Assembly: GCA_027310565.1 (NCBI GenBank) | Contig: DAIDAP010000032.1 | Span: 1-51,610, forward strand | Reading direction: 5' to 3' | DNA length: 51,610 nt | From: Chloroflexota bacterium | GTDB lineage: Bacteria > Chloroflexota > Limnocylindria > P2-11E | Shown: positions 1 to 8,986 of the stretch, one piece after another | Layout of the letters: the number at the start of each line of letters is the position of its first letter | How positions within the stretch are numbered: position 1 is the stretch's first letter | Notes under the pieces: generated by a model | The model's input: the letters and a program-made list of their open reading frames with translations, nothing else | What the model was told of the DNA's origin: nothing | Databases searched by the model: none | Position numbers and translations under genes: made by a program

Positions 1-296
1 TTGCCGCCGTTCACCCAGATCGCGGCGTTCTCGAACGGGAGCTCGGCGCGCTTGCCCTGCAGTCCGATCGACGCGAGCGCACCCACGACCTTCGTTTCCC
101 GCGCGTTCAGCGGTGGCGGAGTGTACGGGCCTGACGTCGGGTTTGGAGAGACCTGCGCAGCGGGTGCCGTCGGTGTGAAGCTGGGCTGCGGCGTGGACGC
201 GCACGCCGCGAGCACGAGGGCCGCGACACAGGTGAGGGCGAAGAGCGCGGCGTGCGCGCGTCTTGATCGGGTGAGCACGCCGCGCCTTCTTCTCAC
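1..296 (-). CDS. Lipoprotein, N-terminal part (runs off the left window edge)
   Basis: Reading leftwards from a GTG at 296 the frame stays open to the window edge (about 98 residues seen). The N-terminus has a basic stretch (MRRRRGVLTRSRR), a hydrophobic core and a lipobox LVLAAC with the modifiable cysteine near residue 32, so the product should be exported and lipid-anchored. The next part is rich in Pro, Thr and Ser, a typical linker, before the frame leaves the window. A purine-rich stretch (GAGAAGAG) lies just before the GTG. It follows the gene ending at 325 by 28 bases on the same strand, so co-transcription is likely. The mature domain is mostly outside the window and no function can be assigned. 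The call rests on the lipoprotein signal and the continuous frame. Confidence 0.6.
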   Translation of the reverse strand, partial: MRRRRGVLTRSRRAHAALFALTCVAALVLAACASTPQPSFTPTAPAAQVSPNPTSGPYTPPPLNARETKVVGALASIGLQGKRAELPFENAAIWVNGG

Positions 297-324
297 AGCT
301 CTTCTCGACCCGCGTTCGCGCTGC

Positions 325-1269
325 TCATGGCGCGGACGGAGCGGCGTTCGTCTCTAGGTATGCGCGAAACGCCTGGTCTTCCCTGATCGTCTTCATCGCG
401 TCTCGATACCGATCCTGCGCCGCGCGCAGCACAGCTCCATTTCGCTGCACAAAGTCTCGTTGCACGGCGACCTCAGCGGTCCGGTACGCGGCTGCCCACA
501 CTGCTGCGCACTGCTTGAGTGCGACGCCAGCCGCGGGAGCACGAGATGCGTCCGTCGCTGCGACACGCTCAAGGTCCCCGGGGCCGCGTGCCGTGATCCC
601 GCCAGCCCGCTCGGCGCACGCTGCGTACTTGTCCGCCGCCCCGTTCGCAGCGGCAGCTGCGATGTCCTTGCGCATGGCCTCGAGCTCGCTCCCTAGCTTC
701 CGCTGGAGCGTCCAGATACTCGGGAGTGTGTTGGCCTCGCCGGTGCAGCCGCCCTGGGCGAAGTCGCTCCCTCGTCCGTCCGGCACTGCACCGGTACGCC
801 GCATCGCGGTGATGTCTGCTGCGCTCTCGCCGTAGAGCGCACGGGTGTAGCGGTCTTGATCCCCAGATGAGAGTGACGCTTCGTACGCACGGTTCTGCTG
901 CTCGGGCGACAGGCCGTCACGTGAGCTTCGTACGGTCACACCGAGGCCGCGCGCGACACCTGCGAGCGCTTCCTCGGGGAAGGCCGCCGTCACGACGTAG
1001 CTGAAGCCGGCGCGCACCATGCACGCCCTGATCGTCTGCTCACGCTGGAAGGCCTCCCAGGCGGCGATCGTTTCGTCACGTTGGGCGGCCGCTGGTGAGC
1101 GCCCCAGCCCAGGAGTGCCGTCCAGTGGGAACGCCTCCTGCGCCTCGGCTCGGTTCGCGAAGCTGACGACGCCAACGACGGCGAGAGCCAACCCGAAGAC
1201 CTGTATCGCGGCCAGCCACGAGCGCGGTCGCACGCTGGGAAGTGACGCGGGGATCTTTCCGAGCTTCAT
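325..1269 (-). CDS. Hypothetical exported or membrane-anchored protein
   Basis: A 314-residue protein. The ATG at 1269 is preceded by GAGAGGAG, a good ribosome-binding site, and is preferred to longer frames that would run into the upstream gene. Residues about 18-42 are a hydrophobic segment ending in ANRAEAQ, compatible with a cleaved signal peptide (AEA-Q) or a single anchor. The rest is Ala/Arg-rich and mainly helical, with a few cysteines (for example around IRACMVRAGF and KYAACAERAG) that could form disulfides outside the cell. It lies 20 bases after the Amidase_3-like gene and before the partial lipoprotein gene, so the three look like one leftward transcript for exported proteins. No family is recognised. 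Confidence 0.6.
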   Translation of the reverse strand: MKLGKIPASLPSVRPRSWLAAIQVFGLALAVVGVVSFANRAEAQEAFPLDGTPGLGRSPAAAQRDETIAAWEAFQREQTIRACMVRAGFSYVVTAAFPEEALAGVARGLGVTVRSSRDGLSPEQQNRAYEASLSSGDQDRYTRALYGESAADITAMRRTGAVPDGRGSDFAQGGCTGEANTLPSIWTLQRKLGSELEAMRKDIAAAAANGAADKYAACAERAGGITARGPGDLERVAATDASRAPAAGVALKQCAAVWAAAYRTAEVAVQRDFVQRNGAVLRAAQDRYRDAMKTIREDQAFRAYLETNAAPSAP

Positions 1270-1289
1270 CCGTCGACTCCTCTCTACCG

Positions 1290-2072
1290 CTACCGTGGGT
1301 ACCCAAGGATCACGTCGACCGCGTAGCCGTACCGCCAGCTCTCCGTGACACCGCCGGCGCCCTCGGCGCCGCTCCCTTGGAACCAGTTCTTCGCGGCAGT
1401 GTTGGTGTGGAAGAACAGCTCCACGTACGAGCGGTACCAGGCCCACGGATTCGTGCACTCGTAGTCCGTGCATGGCCAAGAGTTGTTTGCACCCGGCGTG
1501 GCACCGTCCAAGGCTGAGATGAGCTGGGTCTTCAGCGTTTCGCTGGTCGCCGAGCCCCCATCGTACATCACGAGGAGGTAGCTCGCACTTCCGCCGCATC
1601 CACCTGACTGTGCGTTGGTCTGCGTGACGATGTAGATCTGCGCTCCCCAGTTGTTCGCGTAGGTCACGTGACTCACGTACGAGTCGTCACGTGGGTTGCC
1701 GCTGGTGATTACGTAATATCCGCGGTCGAAGAAGGAACCCGCGCCCTGGGTGAACACGCTCGCGGCGTACACGTTGAAGTAACGACCGTTGATGTTCTCC
1801 TCCCATCCGCACTCGCCCCGGTGACCGCTATCCGCATGGGTGGGCGCCGACAGGTACACCTTGTATCCGTTCCATGGCGTCGGGAACCAACCGAATGTCG
1901 CCGAGGTGATGATCGTGTGATCCGCGTATGCCGTCGTCGACAGCAGGATCGCGATCAGTCCGGCCGCCGGGACTCCGGCGAGGACCGACCGCACCGAGCG
2001 CGAGATGCGCGCACGGACTAGGGTCGCGACCGCGAACAAGACAACTCCGAAGGCGACGGCGTAGGTCTCCAT
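1290..2072 (-). CDS. Secreted Amidase_3-like protein with an altered active site
   Basis: A 260-residue protein. The ATG at 2072 has a strong site, GGAAGGAGAGGT, directly upstream. Two hydrophobic stretches (about residues 4-16 and 31-46) end in STTAYADH, an export signal. The mature part follows the order of zinc N-acetylmuramoyl-L-alanine amidases (Amidase_3): a His motif (HADSGHRGE), a Glu in WEENINGR, the DxSxxxHVxxAN helix, a strand-plus-NA motif (YIVTQTNAQ), then the Glu strand VELFFHTN. In the family the strand motif is normally S-x-H-x-N-A; here the histidine that binds zinc is a glutamine. The protein may bind peptidoglycan or have another activity. It is divergent from the LuxR-type gene at 2219 and heads a likely three-gene transcript. 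The family assignment is by motif order only. Confidence 0.55.
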   Translation of the reverse strand: METYAVAFGVVLFAVATLVRARISRSVRSVLAGVPAAGLIAILLSTTAYADHTIITSATFGWFPTPWNGYKVYLSAPTHADSGHRGECGWEENINGRYFNVYAASVFTQGAGSFFDRGYYVITSGNPRDDSYVSHVTYANNWGAQIYIVTQTNAQSGGCGGSASYLLVMYDGGSATSETLKTQLISALDGATPGANNSWPCTDYECTNPWAWYRSYVELFFHTNTAAKNWFQGSGAEGAGGVTESWRYGYAVDVILGYPR

Positions 2073-2218
2073 ACCTCTCCTTCCGCGTACTAGTTCGTGC
2101 ACGCGGCCGACCCGTCTGCAGCACGGTGGAGCGTGCCGACGCCAGGCTACGCACCGACGTGACGGGCGCTACCTGTCAATCGGTGCAGACTGTGCGCACG
2201 TTGGCCGGGGGAGCAAGC

Positions 2219-2578
2219 ATGCGCCGCTTGCCAGTAGATATGCTTAATGTTCATGATGATGTCATGTCGTCCACCGATTCGCTGACGTTGCAGCAGCGCC
2301 GCGCCCTCCGCTTAGTGGCCCTCGGCTTGAACGACAAGCTCATCGCGGTGCACCTGGGGGTGGCCGAACGGACCGTGCGGTTTCACATCTCCCAGGCGAT
2401 CAGGCGACTGGGGGCAGCGAATCGCTCGCACGCAATCGCACTCGCCGTTGGCCGCGGCGAGATCGCAGGACCGACACAGACGAGTGGGAAGCGTCCTGCC
2501 CTTGAGCCATCTGCAACCTCCGACCTTCATGAATCGCGGGCTACGGTCGGGACCCACCGCAAACGCGATCCGGCGTGA
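2219..2578 (+). CDS. Stand-alone LuxR/GerE-type HTH regulator
   Basis: A 119-residue protein starting at the ATG at 2219, which has GGGGGAG six bases upstream. Residues about 22-80 form a GerE/LuxR helix-turn-helix: LTLQQRRALRLVALGLNDK, then IAVHLGVAERTVRFHIS and a final helix RRLGAANRSHAIALAVGRG. There is no receiver, PAS or autoinducer domain, so it is a DNA-binding module with no visible input domain. The tail is short and polar. The gene is divergent from the secreted Amidase_3-like gene, with about 150 bases between them that can hold both promoters, so control of that exported-protein cluster is a reasonable inference. A similar HTH, now broken, sits near another secreted-protein gene at 50337-50615. 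Confidence 0.75.
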   Translation: MRRLPVDMLNVHDDVMSSTDSLTLQQRRALRLVALGLNDKLIAVHLGVAERTVRFHISQAIRRLGAANRSHAIALAVGRGEIAGPTQTSGKRPALEPSATSDLHESRATVGTHRKRDPA

Positions 2579-2882
2579 GGGAGCTCCTCGTGACGTGTCG
2601 GGGCAGACTCCGCGTATGACGGGCAGCACATTAGAAAGCACTCGTCGATGGACAGAATGTTGAGTGCCATACACCCATGTGCTACCAGGTTGAGTCCGAA
2701 GGTGCGCACCGCCGGAGCCGCCCGCATGGCAACACAAGCTGGTTGCGCGACACCGAATCGAAACGAACTTCGCGATGCATCGCAAACGAAGAGACAGAAG
2801 GTCACCATCTACGCGGAGCGCCTCGCTCCGAGTGACCTGACCAACATGGTCTGCCGCACACCGTCGGCGACCGAGGGTCCTT
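2579..2882. other. Intergenic stretch without a recognised gene
   Basis: About 300 bases between the LuxR-type gene and the end of the leftward gene 2883-4079. The open frames here have poor codon use for this genome and no convincing start. It contains GCACTC at 2638 and GAGTGC at 2662 as an inverted pair with an 18-base spacer; no function is claimed. GC content is lower than in the flanks. Confidence 0.4.
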
Positions 2883-4079
2883 CTAGTCCGGCAGCGCGGC
2901 TGATGGCGGTCGCTTCACGGGAATCCGCCATAGCCCCCGGACCTCGACGAGCAGATGCTGCAGCACCAGTCGTCGAGGGTTTGGCCCAGCCAAGGCGTGG
3001 TCGAGGAGGAGTCGCCTCACGGGTTCTGGCGCAGATGCGCGCATGCCCCCGATGAAGCTGAGCGCGGTCGGGTTGCCGTCGGCGAACCCCTCCCAAGGAG
3101 CGATGAGACGGCGCGACCCGACCCAGCCACCCGTCTCAACGCTGAGCTCAGTCATCGGTCGCGCCGGCGCCTCGCCCTCTTGGATGCTCGTCAGCTGCCT
3201 TCCGACGACGGTGAGTGAGTACGGCCCAAGTCGGCATGTGATCGGAAGCCGCTCCAGATCTAGTTCTGCCCGCCTGCCGCCTTCTTCGAGGAAGATCGTT
3301 GGCACCTCGAGCTCCAGGTCGTGTGCATCGCTCGCGAGCGGCGGGAATACCGCGTAATCGCGTTCATCCTCGCGCAGTGCCCTGACCGGTCTGAAGCGCT
3401 CCGGATAGATTCGACCATGCTCGTCGCGCAAGATGAGCGCGCTGGCGTCCCGCCGAAAGCCGAACAGGCCGCCGATTCCGCGGACATGGGCCACCCCTTT
3501 TGGTCGTACGACTTCAAGCTCGATGGCCGTGGTTCGAGCATCGGTGGCGATTGCGGTCACCTGGATCGTTACGCCGTCGCGCTCAGCTGTTCCGGTGATG
3601 TCGACGCGTCCAGGACCCTCGGCCTGGACGAGCTCCGTCGCGAGCCTCCACGCGCCTAGATGCTCGACTTCGATCACGAGCTCGACCCGTCGCGTAGCCG
3701 GCGGTAGGGCCGGTAGCGAGACCGTCTGCGCGAAGTTGCTTCCGAATCTGCGGGGCCATCCCTGCGCATGGGCGCTCTCCTTGTAGCCATCCGCGATAAG
3801 AGTCGTGTGCAATGAGATCGTCTCGGTGTCTTCGGCCATCGGCTTCGCCGGCGCGGGCAACCCGCGAATGTCATAGCTGAGCTCCGTTCGCTCGAATCCG
3901 GCGATGAGGTGGTGCAGACAGAGCGTCACACCGGACCGTTCGACGGTCAGAGAACGAGCCAGCTGGACTCGAGCCGCCCTGAAGCCGACGCCGTCTACGA
4001 AGATCAGGCTCGGAATCTTCAGGTTGTCGACCGGTCGACCCAGAACCGCGCGCACTCGCGCGTCGTCGTTCGCAGTCAT
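2883..4079 (-). CDS. Hypothetical beta-rich protein
   Basis: A 398-residue protein with an ATG at 4079 and a GGGAGG site upstream. It has no signal peptide and no membrane segment, so it is probably cytoplasmic. Hydrophobic and polar residues alternate (for example VTIQVTAIATDARTTAIELEV), suggesting several beta-sandwich segments of the kind found in DUF4179-like proteins, but that is a resemblance in texture and not a family assignment. GGLFGFRRDASALILRDEHG and the APWEGFADGNP stretch are the most motif-like parts. It stands alone between the LuxR-type gene and the histidine kinase, on the kinase's strand, 58 bases after it. Codon use is like the core genes. Function unknown. Confidence 0.65.
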   Translation of the reverse strand: MTANDDARVRAVLGRPVDNLKIPSLIFVDGVGFRAARVQLARSLTVERSGVTLCLHHLIAGFERTELSYDIRGLPAPAKPMAEDTETISLHTTLIADGYKESAHAQGWPRRFGSNFAQTVSLPALPPATRRVELVIEVEHLGAWRLATELVQAEGPGRVDITGTAERDGVTIQVTAIATDARTTAIELEVVRPKGVAHVRGIGGLFGFRRDASALILRDEHGRIYPERFRPVRALREDERDYAVFPPLASDAHDLELEVPTIFLEEGGRRAELDLERLPITCRLGPYSLTVVGRQLTSIQEGEAPARPMTELSVETGGWVGSRRLIAPWEGFADGNPTALSFIGGMRASAPEPVRRLLLDHALAGPNPRRLVLQHLLVEVRGLWRIPVKRPPSAALPD

Positions 4080-4137
4080 GTCGTGCCTCCCTCATGCATC
4101 TGAGCGATCTCCTCGCCTGACACACCCAGGGGGGCCG

Positions 4138-5343
4138 TCATAGCGGCAGCGTCACCCGCACCGTCGTGCCCTGATCCTCGCCGGCGCTCTCGATCCGCAG
4201 CGACCCGCCGTGGGCCTCGGCGACGAGCTTGGCCACGTGGAGCCCGATGCCCATCCCGGCGAAGGTCGCCGCCTTCCCCGACCCGCGGGTGAACGCGCCG
4301 CCCAGGCGGGCAAGGTCCGCCGAAGGGATGCCGATGCCGTCGTCGGCGATGGTCACGACCGCGGCGTCGTCGGCGGGCGCCACCGACACGCGCACCGTCC
4401 CACCGTGTGGCGAGTACTTCACCGCGTTCCCGATGAGGTTCATGAGGACCTGCTCGACGCGCGCCTCGTCGGCGTTCACCCGCAGGCTGGCCGGCGCGTC
4501 GAGCGCGAAGCGGTGCCGCCCCTCTTCACGTGTCGCATCGACGTACCGTGCGACCGCGTCGCGGACGCTCTCGGCGAGGTCGAAGGGCCGGCGGTCCATC
4601 TCGAGCGCGCCGCGGCCGGCGCGCGAGACGGAGAGCAGGTCCGTGACCAGGCCGTTCATGCGGTCCACCTGCCGCTCGATGGTGCGGAGGTTCCGCTCGA
4701 GCGACTCGAGGTCCACCGGCTGCCCGCGCTCGCGCGAACGCGCGATGCGCGAGATGAGGAGCTGCGCGAGCGCCTTGAGCGGGGTGAGCGGCGTCCGCAG
4801 CTCGTGCGACACGATCGACAGGAACCGCTCCTTCTCCTCCTGCTCGCGCGCGAGCTGCGCGAAGAGCCGCGCGTTCGCGACGGCGACGCTCGCCTCCGCG
4901 GCGAGGACGTGGGCGAGGTCGATGTCCTCCTCGGAGAAGGACGCGGTCGCGTCGCGCAGGTAGGCGTTGAGCGCGCCGGCGAGCTCACCGTCGCGGACGA
5001 GCGGGATGGCGAGCACCTTGCCGAGCCGCTCCTCCTCGAACAGCGCCGGATCGCCGATCGGCGAGCGCGAGAGGTCCACGACGAGGTGCTCCTCGGGCCC
5101 GCGGTAGAGCGCGCGCCCGGCGGCCGCCGGGGTGCGCGCCGCGCGGACGTACCGCTCGGAGAGGCCGGCGGACGCGACGATCTCGAAGTGCGTCCCCTCG
5201 TCGTTCAGCAGGGTGATGGACGCCGCGTCGGCCGCGGTGATGTCGCGCATCGCCTCGACGATCTCACCGAGGATCCGCTCGACGTCGAGATCCCGGAGCA
5301 GATGCGTGCTTGCGCGGAACAGGCGCCGGGCACGCTCGGACAC
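4138..5343 (-). CDS. GAF-domain sensor histidine kinase (soluble)
   Basis: A 401-residue kinase. Residues about 15-165 form a GAF sensor domain. A coiled linker follows, then the HisKA dimerisation domain with phospho-acceptor His180 in the H-box SHELRTPL. The catalytic ATPase domain has N-box NLIGNAVKYS, G1 box DDGIGIP and a G2 region with GMGIGLHVAK, ending near the C-terminus. All boxes are intact, so autophosphorylation is expected. There is no membrane segment: the signal is intracellular. No response regulator lies next to it, so it is an orphan kinase whose partner is elsewhere. It follows dnaE by about 10 bases on the same strand and may be transcribed with it, an unusual pairing. The start at 5343 is the first in-frame candidate before the GAF domain. 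Confidence 0.88.
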   Translation of the reverse strand: MSERARRLFRASTHLLRDLDVERILGEIVEAMRDITAADAASITLLNDEGTHFEIVASAGLSERYVRAARTPAAAGRALYRGPEEHLVVDLSRSPIGDPALFEEERLGKVLAIPLVRDGELAGALNAYLRDATASFSEEDIDLAHVLAAEASVAVANARLFAQLAREQEEKERFLSIVSHELRTPLTPLKALAQLLISRIARSRERGQPVDLESLERNLRTIERQVDRMNGLVTDLLSVSRAGRGALEMDRRPFDLAESVRDAVARYVDATREEGRHRFALDAPASLRVNADEARVEQVLMNLIGNAVKYSPHGGTVRVSVAPADDAAVVTIADDGIGIPSADLARLGGAFTRGSGKAATFAGMGIGLHVAKLVAEAHGGSLRIESAGEDQGTTVRVTLPL

Positions 5344-5352
5344 GCGACGAGC

Positions 5353-8300
5353 CTACCGCGGGAGCACGACCTCGACCACGTCGCTGCCGACCTCGCGCTC
5401 GACCGCCGCGGCGACGTCCGCCGACACCGTCGCCCGGAACGACGTCGCGACCCGGCGCGCGCCGCCGCTCGCGCGCGGCAGCTCGAGCACGACGCTCGCT
5501 TGCCCGCTGAAGTCGGCGAGCACCTGCTGGATGCGCTGGAAGATCGCGATCGAGCGCTCGTAGTCGAGCGCCTCGCGGAAGCGGATGACGAGCTCGGTCG
5601 GCCCCGCGTCGGGCGACGCGGACGCCGCCGATGGACGCGGCGCCGGCGCGGCGGGCGCGGTCGTCTCGGTCCGGCCGGAGCCGTTGCCGCCGCGCGCGAA
5701 CTTCGCCCGCTTCGCGACGCGCTGGCGGATCTCGTCGCTCACACGGCGGATCTCGGCGATGCCGGCGTCGTCGAAGCGGACGGCGTGCTCGCAGAGGAGC
5801 TTCGGCGCCTCGTCGCGCTGCTCCACGCGGGCGAGGAGCAGCAGGACCTCGTCGGCGCTCCAGAGCTGCGCGGTCGCCTCGTACGTCCGCGGGAAGACCG
5901 TAACCTCGACCGAGCCGGTGAGGTCCTCGACCTGCGCGAACATCATCAGCTTCTTGTCCTTGGTGATGTGCTTGCGGGCGCTCGTCACGACGCACGCGAC
6001 GGTGACCAGATCGTCCCCCGCCTCGCGCAGCTCCGCGAGGTAGGCCGTGACGACGTCCCCCATCTTCTCGGTGAGCTGCTGGAGCGGATGCGCGGAGAGG
6101 TAGATCCCGAGAAGCTCCTTCTCCCAACCCAGCAGCTCACGGTCGTTCGCCTCCGGCCCGCCCACCGGCGCGGCGACGATCTCGGTGTCGAGGCCGAGGC
6201 TCGCGAAGAGCCCGACCTGGCCGCTCGCGCGGTCGCGTTGCTCGCGCTGCGCGGTCGACAGCACCGCGTCGAGCCGCTGCAGCTGTCCGAGGCGGGTGCC
6301 GAACGAGTCGCACGCGCCGCATCGGATGAGCGACTCGATGACGCGCTTGTTGCAGCGCTGGAGGTCGATGCGGCCGCAGAGGTCGTCGAGCGAGCGGAAG
6401 GGGCCGCCGGCTCCGCGGGCCTCGACGATGCTCTCGACCGCGCCCTCGCCGACGTTCTTGACCGCGCCGAGCCCGAAGCGGATGCCCGCCGGCGTGATGC
6501 GGAATCCGAAGGCGCACTCGTTCACGTCCGGGGGCTGCACCACGATGCCCATCCGCCGGCACTCGGCGACCGCGATCGCGACCTTCTCCGCGTCGCCCAT
6601 CGACGCGGAGAGCACCGCGGTCATGTACTCGGCGGTGTAGTTCGCCTTGAGGTACGCGGTGTGGTACGCGATCATCCCGTAGATCGCGGCGTGCGCGCGG
6701 TTGAACCCGTAGCGCGCGAACGGCTCGAAGTCCTTCCACACCTGCTCGACCACGTCGGCGTGCACGCCGTTTCGGATCGCGCCCTCGACGAACTTCACCT
6801 TCTGCGCGTCGAGCCTGTCCTTGATCTTCTTGCGGATCGTGTAGCAGAGGACGTCGGCCTGGGCCATGGTGAAGCCGGCCAGCGCCTGCGTCACCGCCAT
6901 GACGTCCTCCTGGTAGACCATGACGCCGTAGGTGGAGGAGAGCACCGGCTCGAGGCTGGGATGGGCGTACGTGACCGCCTCCTGCCCGTGCTTGCGCCGG
7001 ATGTAGGTCGGGATGTAGTCCATCGGGCCGGGGCGGAAGAGGGCGACCATCGCCATGACGTCCTCGACCCGGTCGGGCTTGAGCTCGCGGATGTGGCGGC
7101 GCATGCCCGCGGACTCCAGCTGGAACATGCCCGTCGTCTCCCCGGACCCGAGGAGCTCGAAGGTCCTCCGGTCGTCCAGCGGGATCCGCTCGCGCTCGAT
7201 CGCGATGCCGCGCGTCTCGCGGATGAGGCGCAGGGACTCGTCGAGGATCGTGAGGTTCGCCAGGCCGAGGAAGTCGAACTTCAGGACGCCCATCTTGTCG
7301 AGCGCCTTGTCCTCGTACTGCGTCTGGATCGCCTCGGCCTTTCCCTTGCTGCGCTCGAGGGGGACGAGCTGCGTGAGCGGGTCCCGCGTGATGAGCACGC
7401 CGGCGGCGTGCGTCCCGGTCGAGCGCACGAGGCCCTCGACCTTCTCCGCGAGGTCGAGGAGGCGCTGCACGTGCGGCTCCTGCTCCATGTCGCGCAGCTC
7501 GGGCACCATGCGGCGCGCCTCCGCCAGCTCGACGCCGAACGGGATGACCTTCGCGACGCGGTCGGCCTCGCCGTACGGCATGCCGAGCACCCGAGCGACG
7601 TCGCGCACGGCGGCCCGGGCGAGCATCGTGTTGAACGTCCCGATCTGCGCGACGCGGTCCGCCCCGTACTTCTTCGTCACGTAGGCGATGACCTCGTCGC
7701 GCCGGTCGTCCATGAAGTCGACGTCGATGTCCGGCGGGGTGTACCGCTCGAGGTTGAGGAACCGGTCGAAGATGAGCCCGTACCGGATCGGATCGATGTC
7801 GGTGAGGCCGATGGCGTAGTTCACGAGCGACCCGCCGGCGGAGCCGCGGACGGCGGTGAGGATCCCCTGCTCGTGCGCGTGGCGGATGAAGTCCTGGACG
7901 ATGAGGATGTAGCCCGAGTAGCCGGCCTTCGCGATGACGTCGAGCTCGCGGTCGACCCGTTCCTGGAGCGCCGGAGTGAGCGCGCCGTACTTCGCCTTCA
8001 CGCCGGCCTCCGCGAGACGGCGCAGGTGCCGCTCGGGGGTGACGCCCCCGGGGACCTCGAAGTGCGGCATCTTCAGCTCGCCGAGCGGCAGCCGGATGTC
8101 CACCAGCTCCGCGATGCGCAGCGTGTTCTCGCGCGCCTCGGCGTCGTCAGGGAAGAGCGCGGCCATCTGCTCCGCGCTCTTCAGGTAGAGCTCGGGGTGG
8201 TCGATCATCTTGAGCCGGTCCTGCGCGTCGATGGTCTTGCCCTGCTGGATGCAGACCATGACGTCCTGGGCCTCGGCGTCCTCGGCGTGCACGTAGTGCG

Positions 8301-8934
8301 AGTCGTTCGTCACGACGAGCGGGACCCCGGTGCGCCGGGCGACCTCGCGCAGGCCCTCACGCTGCCGCTCCTGCTCGGGGATGCCGTGGTCCATGAGCTC
8401 GAGGAAGTAGCCGCCCTTCCCGAAGATCTCCTGGTGCTCGAGCGCGACGCGGCACGCGGCGTCGACGCCCTCTTCGAGCAGGGCGCGCGCGACCTCGCCC
8501 TGCAGGCACGCGGAGAGGCCGATGAGGCCCTGCGCGTGCTCGCGGAGGAGGTCCCTGTCGATGCGCGGGCGGTAGTAGTAGCCCTCGAGGTGCGCCGCGG
8601 TGACGAGCGCGACGAGGCTCTGGTACCCGGTGAAGTCCTTCGCCAGGAGCACGAGGTGGAACGGCTTGCCGTGCCCCTCGATGCGCGGGTCGCGCTCGAG
8701 GCGGTTCGTCCGCGCGACGTACGCCTCGACCCCGATGATCGGCTTGATGCCGGCCTGCGTCGCTTGCACGTAGAAGTCGATCGCGCCGTACAGCGCGCCG
8801 TGGTCGGTGAGCGCGAGCGCGGGCATCCCGAGGTCCTTGGCGCGCGCGACGAGATCGCCGATGCGGGACAGCCCGTCGAGGAGGCTGTACTCGCTGTGCG
8901 TGTGGAGATGGACGAACTGCTGGACGGCGGGACC
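5353..8934 (-). CDS. dnaE: DNA polymerase III alpha subunit (start codon unclear)
   Basis: The replicative polymerase, about 1190 residues as in DnaE1 proteins. The N-terminal PHP domain begins with HLHTHSEYSLLDG and includes TNDSHYVHAED; the polymerase core has the catalytic aspartates in PDIDVDFMDD; an HhH region and an OB-fold (ITKDKKLMMFAQVEDLTGSV) follow. The start is a problem: the first in-frame ATG, at 8826, would remove the conserved PHP motif. Upstream of it the frame is open to a stop at 8937-8935 and holds no ATG, GTG or TTG. A GTG at 8938 lies in the next frame, so a one-base shift (error or real) between 8938 and about 8910 would restore a normal start. The coordinate given is the first open codon. 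Confidence 0.93.
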   Translation of the reverse strand, partial: GPAVQQFVHLHTHSEYSLLDGLSRIGDLVARAKDLGMPALALTDHGALYGAIDFYVQATQAGIKPIIGVEAYVARTNRLERDPRIEGHGKPFHLVLLAKDFTGYQSLVALVTAAHLEGYYYRPRIDRDLLREHAQGLIGLSACLQGEVARALLEEGVDAACRVALEHQEIFGKGGYFLELMDHGIPEQERQREGLREVARRTGVPLVVTNDSHYVHAEDAEAQDVMVCIQQGKTIDAQDRLKMIDHPELYLKSAEQMAALFPDDAEARENTLRIAELVDIRLPLGELKMPHFEVPGGVTPERHLRRLAEAGVKAKYGALTPALQERVDRELDVIAKAGYSGYILIVQDFIRHAHEQGILTAVRGSAGGSLVNYAIGLTDIDPIRYGLIFDRFLNLERYTPPDIDVDFMDDRRDEVIAYVTKKYGADRVAQIGTFNTMLARAAVRDVARVLGMPYGEADRVAKVIPFGVELAEARRMVPELRDMEQEPHVQRLLDLAEKVEGLVRSTGTHAAGVLITRDPLTQLVPLERSKGKAEAIQTQYEDKALDKMGVLKFDFLGLANLTILDESLRLIRETRGIAIERERIPLDDRRTFELLGSGETTGMFQLESAGMRRHIRELKPDRVEDVMAMVALFRPGPMDYIPTYIRRKHGQEAVTYAHPSLEPVLSSTYGVMVYQEDVMAVTQALAGFTMAQADVLCYTIRKKIKDRLDAQKVKFVEGAIRNGVHADVVEQVWKDFEPFARYGFNRAHAAIYGMIAYHTAYLKANYTAEYMTAVLSASMGDAEKVAIAVAECRRMGIVVQPPDVNECAFGFRITPAGIRFGLGAVKNVGEGAVESIVEARGAGGPFRSLDDLCGRIDLQRCNKRVIESLIRCGACDSFGTRLGQLQRLDAVLSTAQREQRDRASGQVGLFASLGLDTEIVAAPVGGPEANDRELLGWEKELLGIYLSAHPLQQLTEKMGDVVTAYLAELREAGDDLVTVACVVTSARKHITKDKKLMMFAQVEDLTGSVEVTVFPRTYEATAQLWSADEVLLLLARVEQRDEAPKLLCEHAVRFDDAGIAEIRRVSDEIRQRVAKRAKFARGGNGSGRTETTAPAAPAPRPSAASASPDAGPTELVIRFREALDYERSIAIFQRIQQVLADFSGQASVVLELPRASGGARRVATSFRATVSADVAAAVEREVGSDVVEVVLPR

Positions 8935-8986
8935 TCACTCGGCCGCTCGTGGAAGCGCGGCGGCGGGGTCCAGTCTACCCGCGAGC

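Noticed and set aside
2638-2667. GCACTC...GAGTGC resembling CIRCE half-sites
   Set aside because: The spacer is 18 bases instead of 9 and the outer bases do not match; no heat-shock gene is near.
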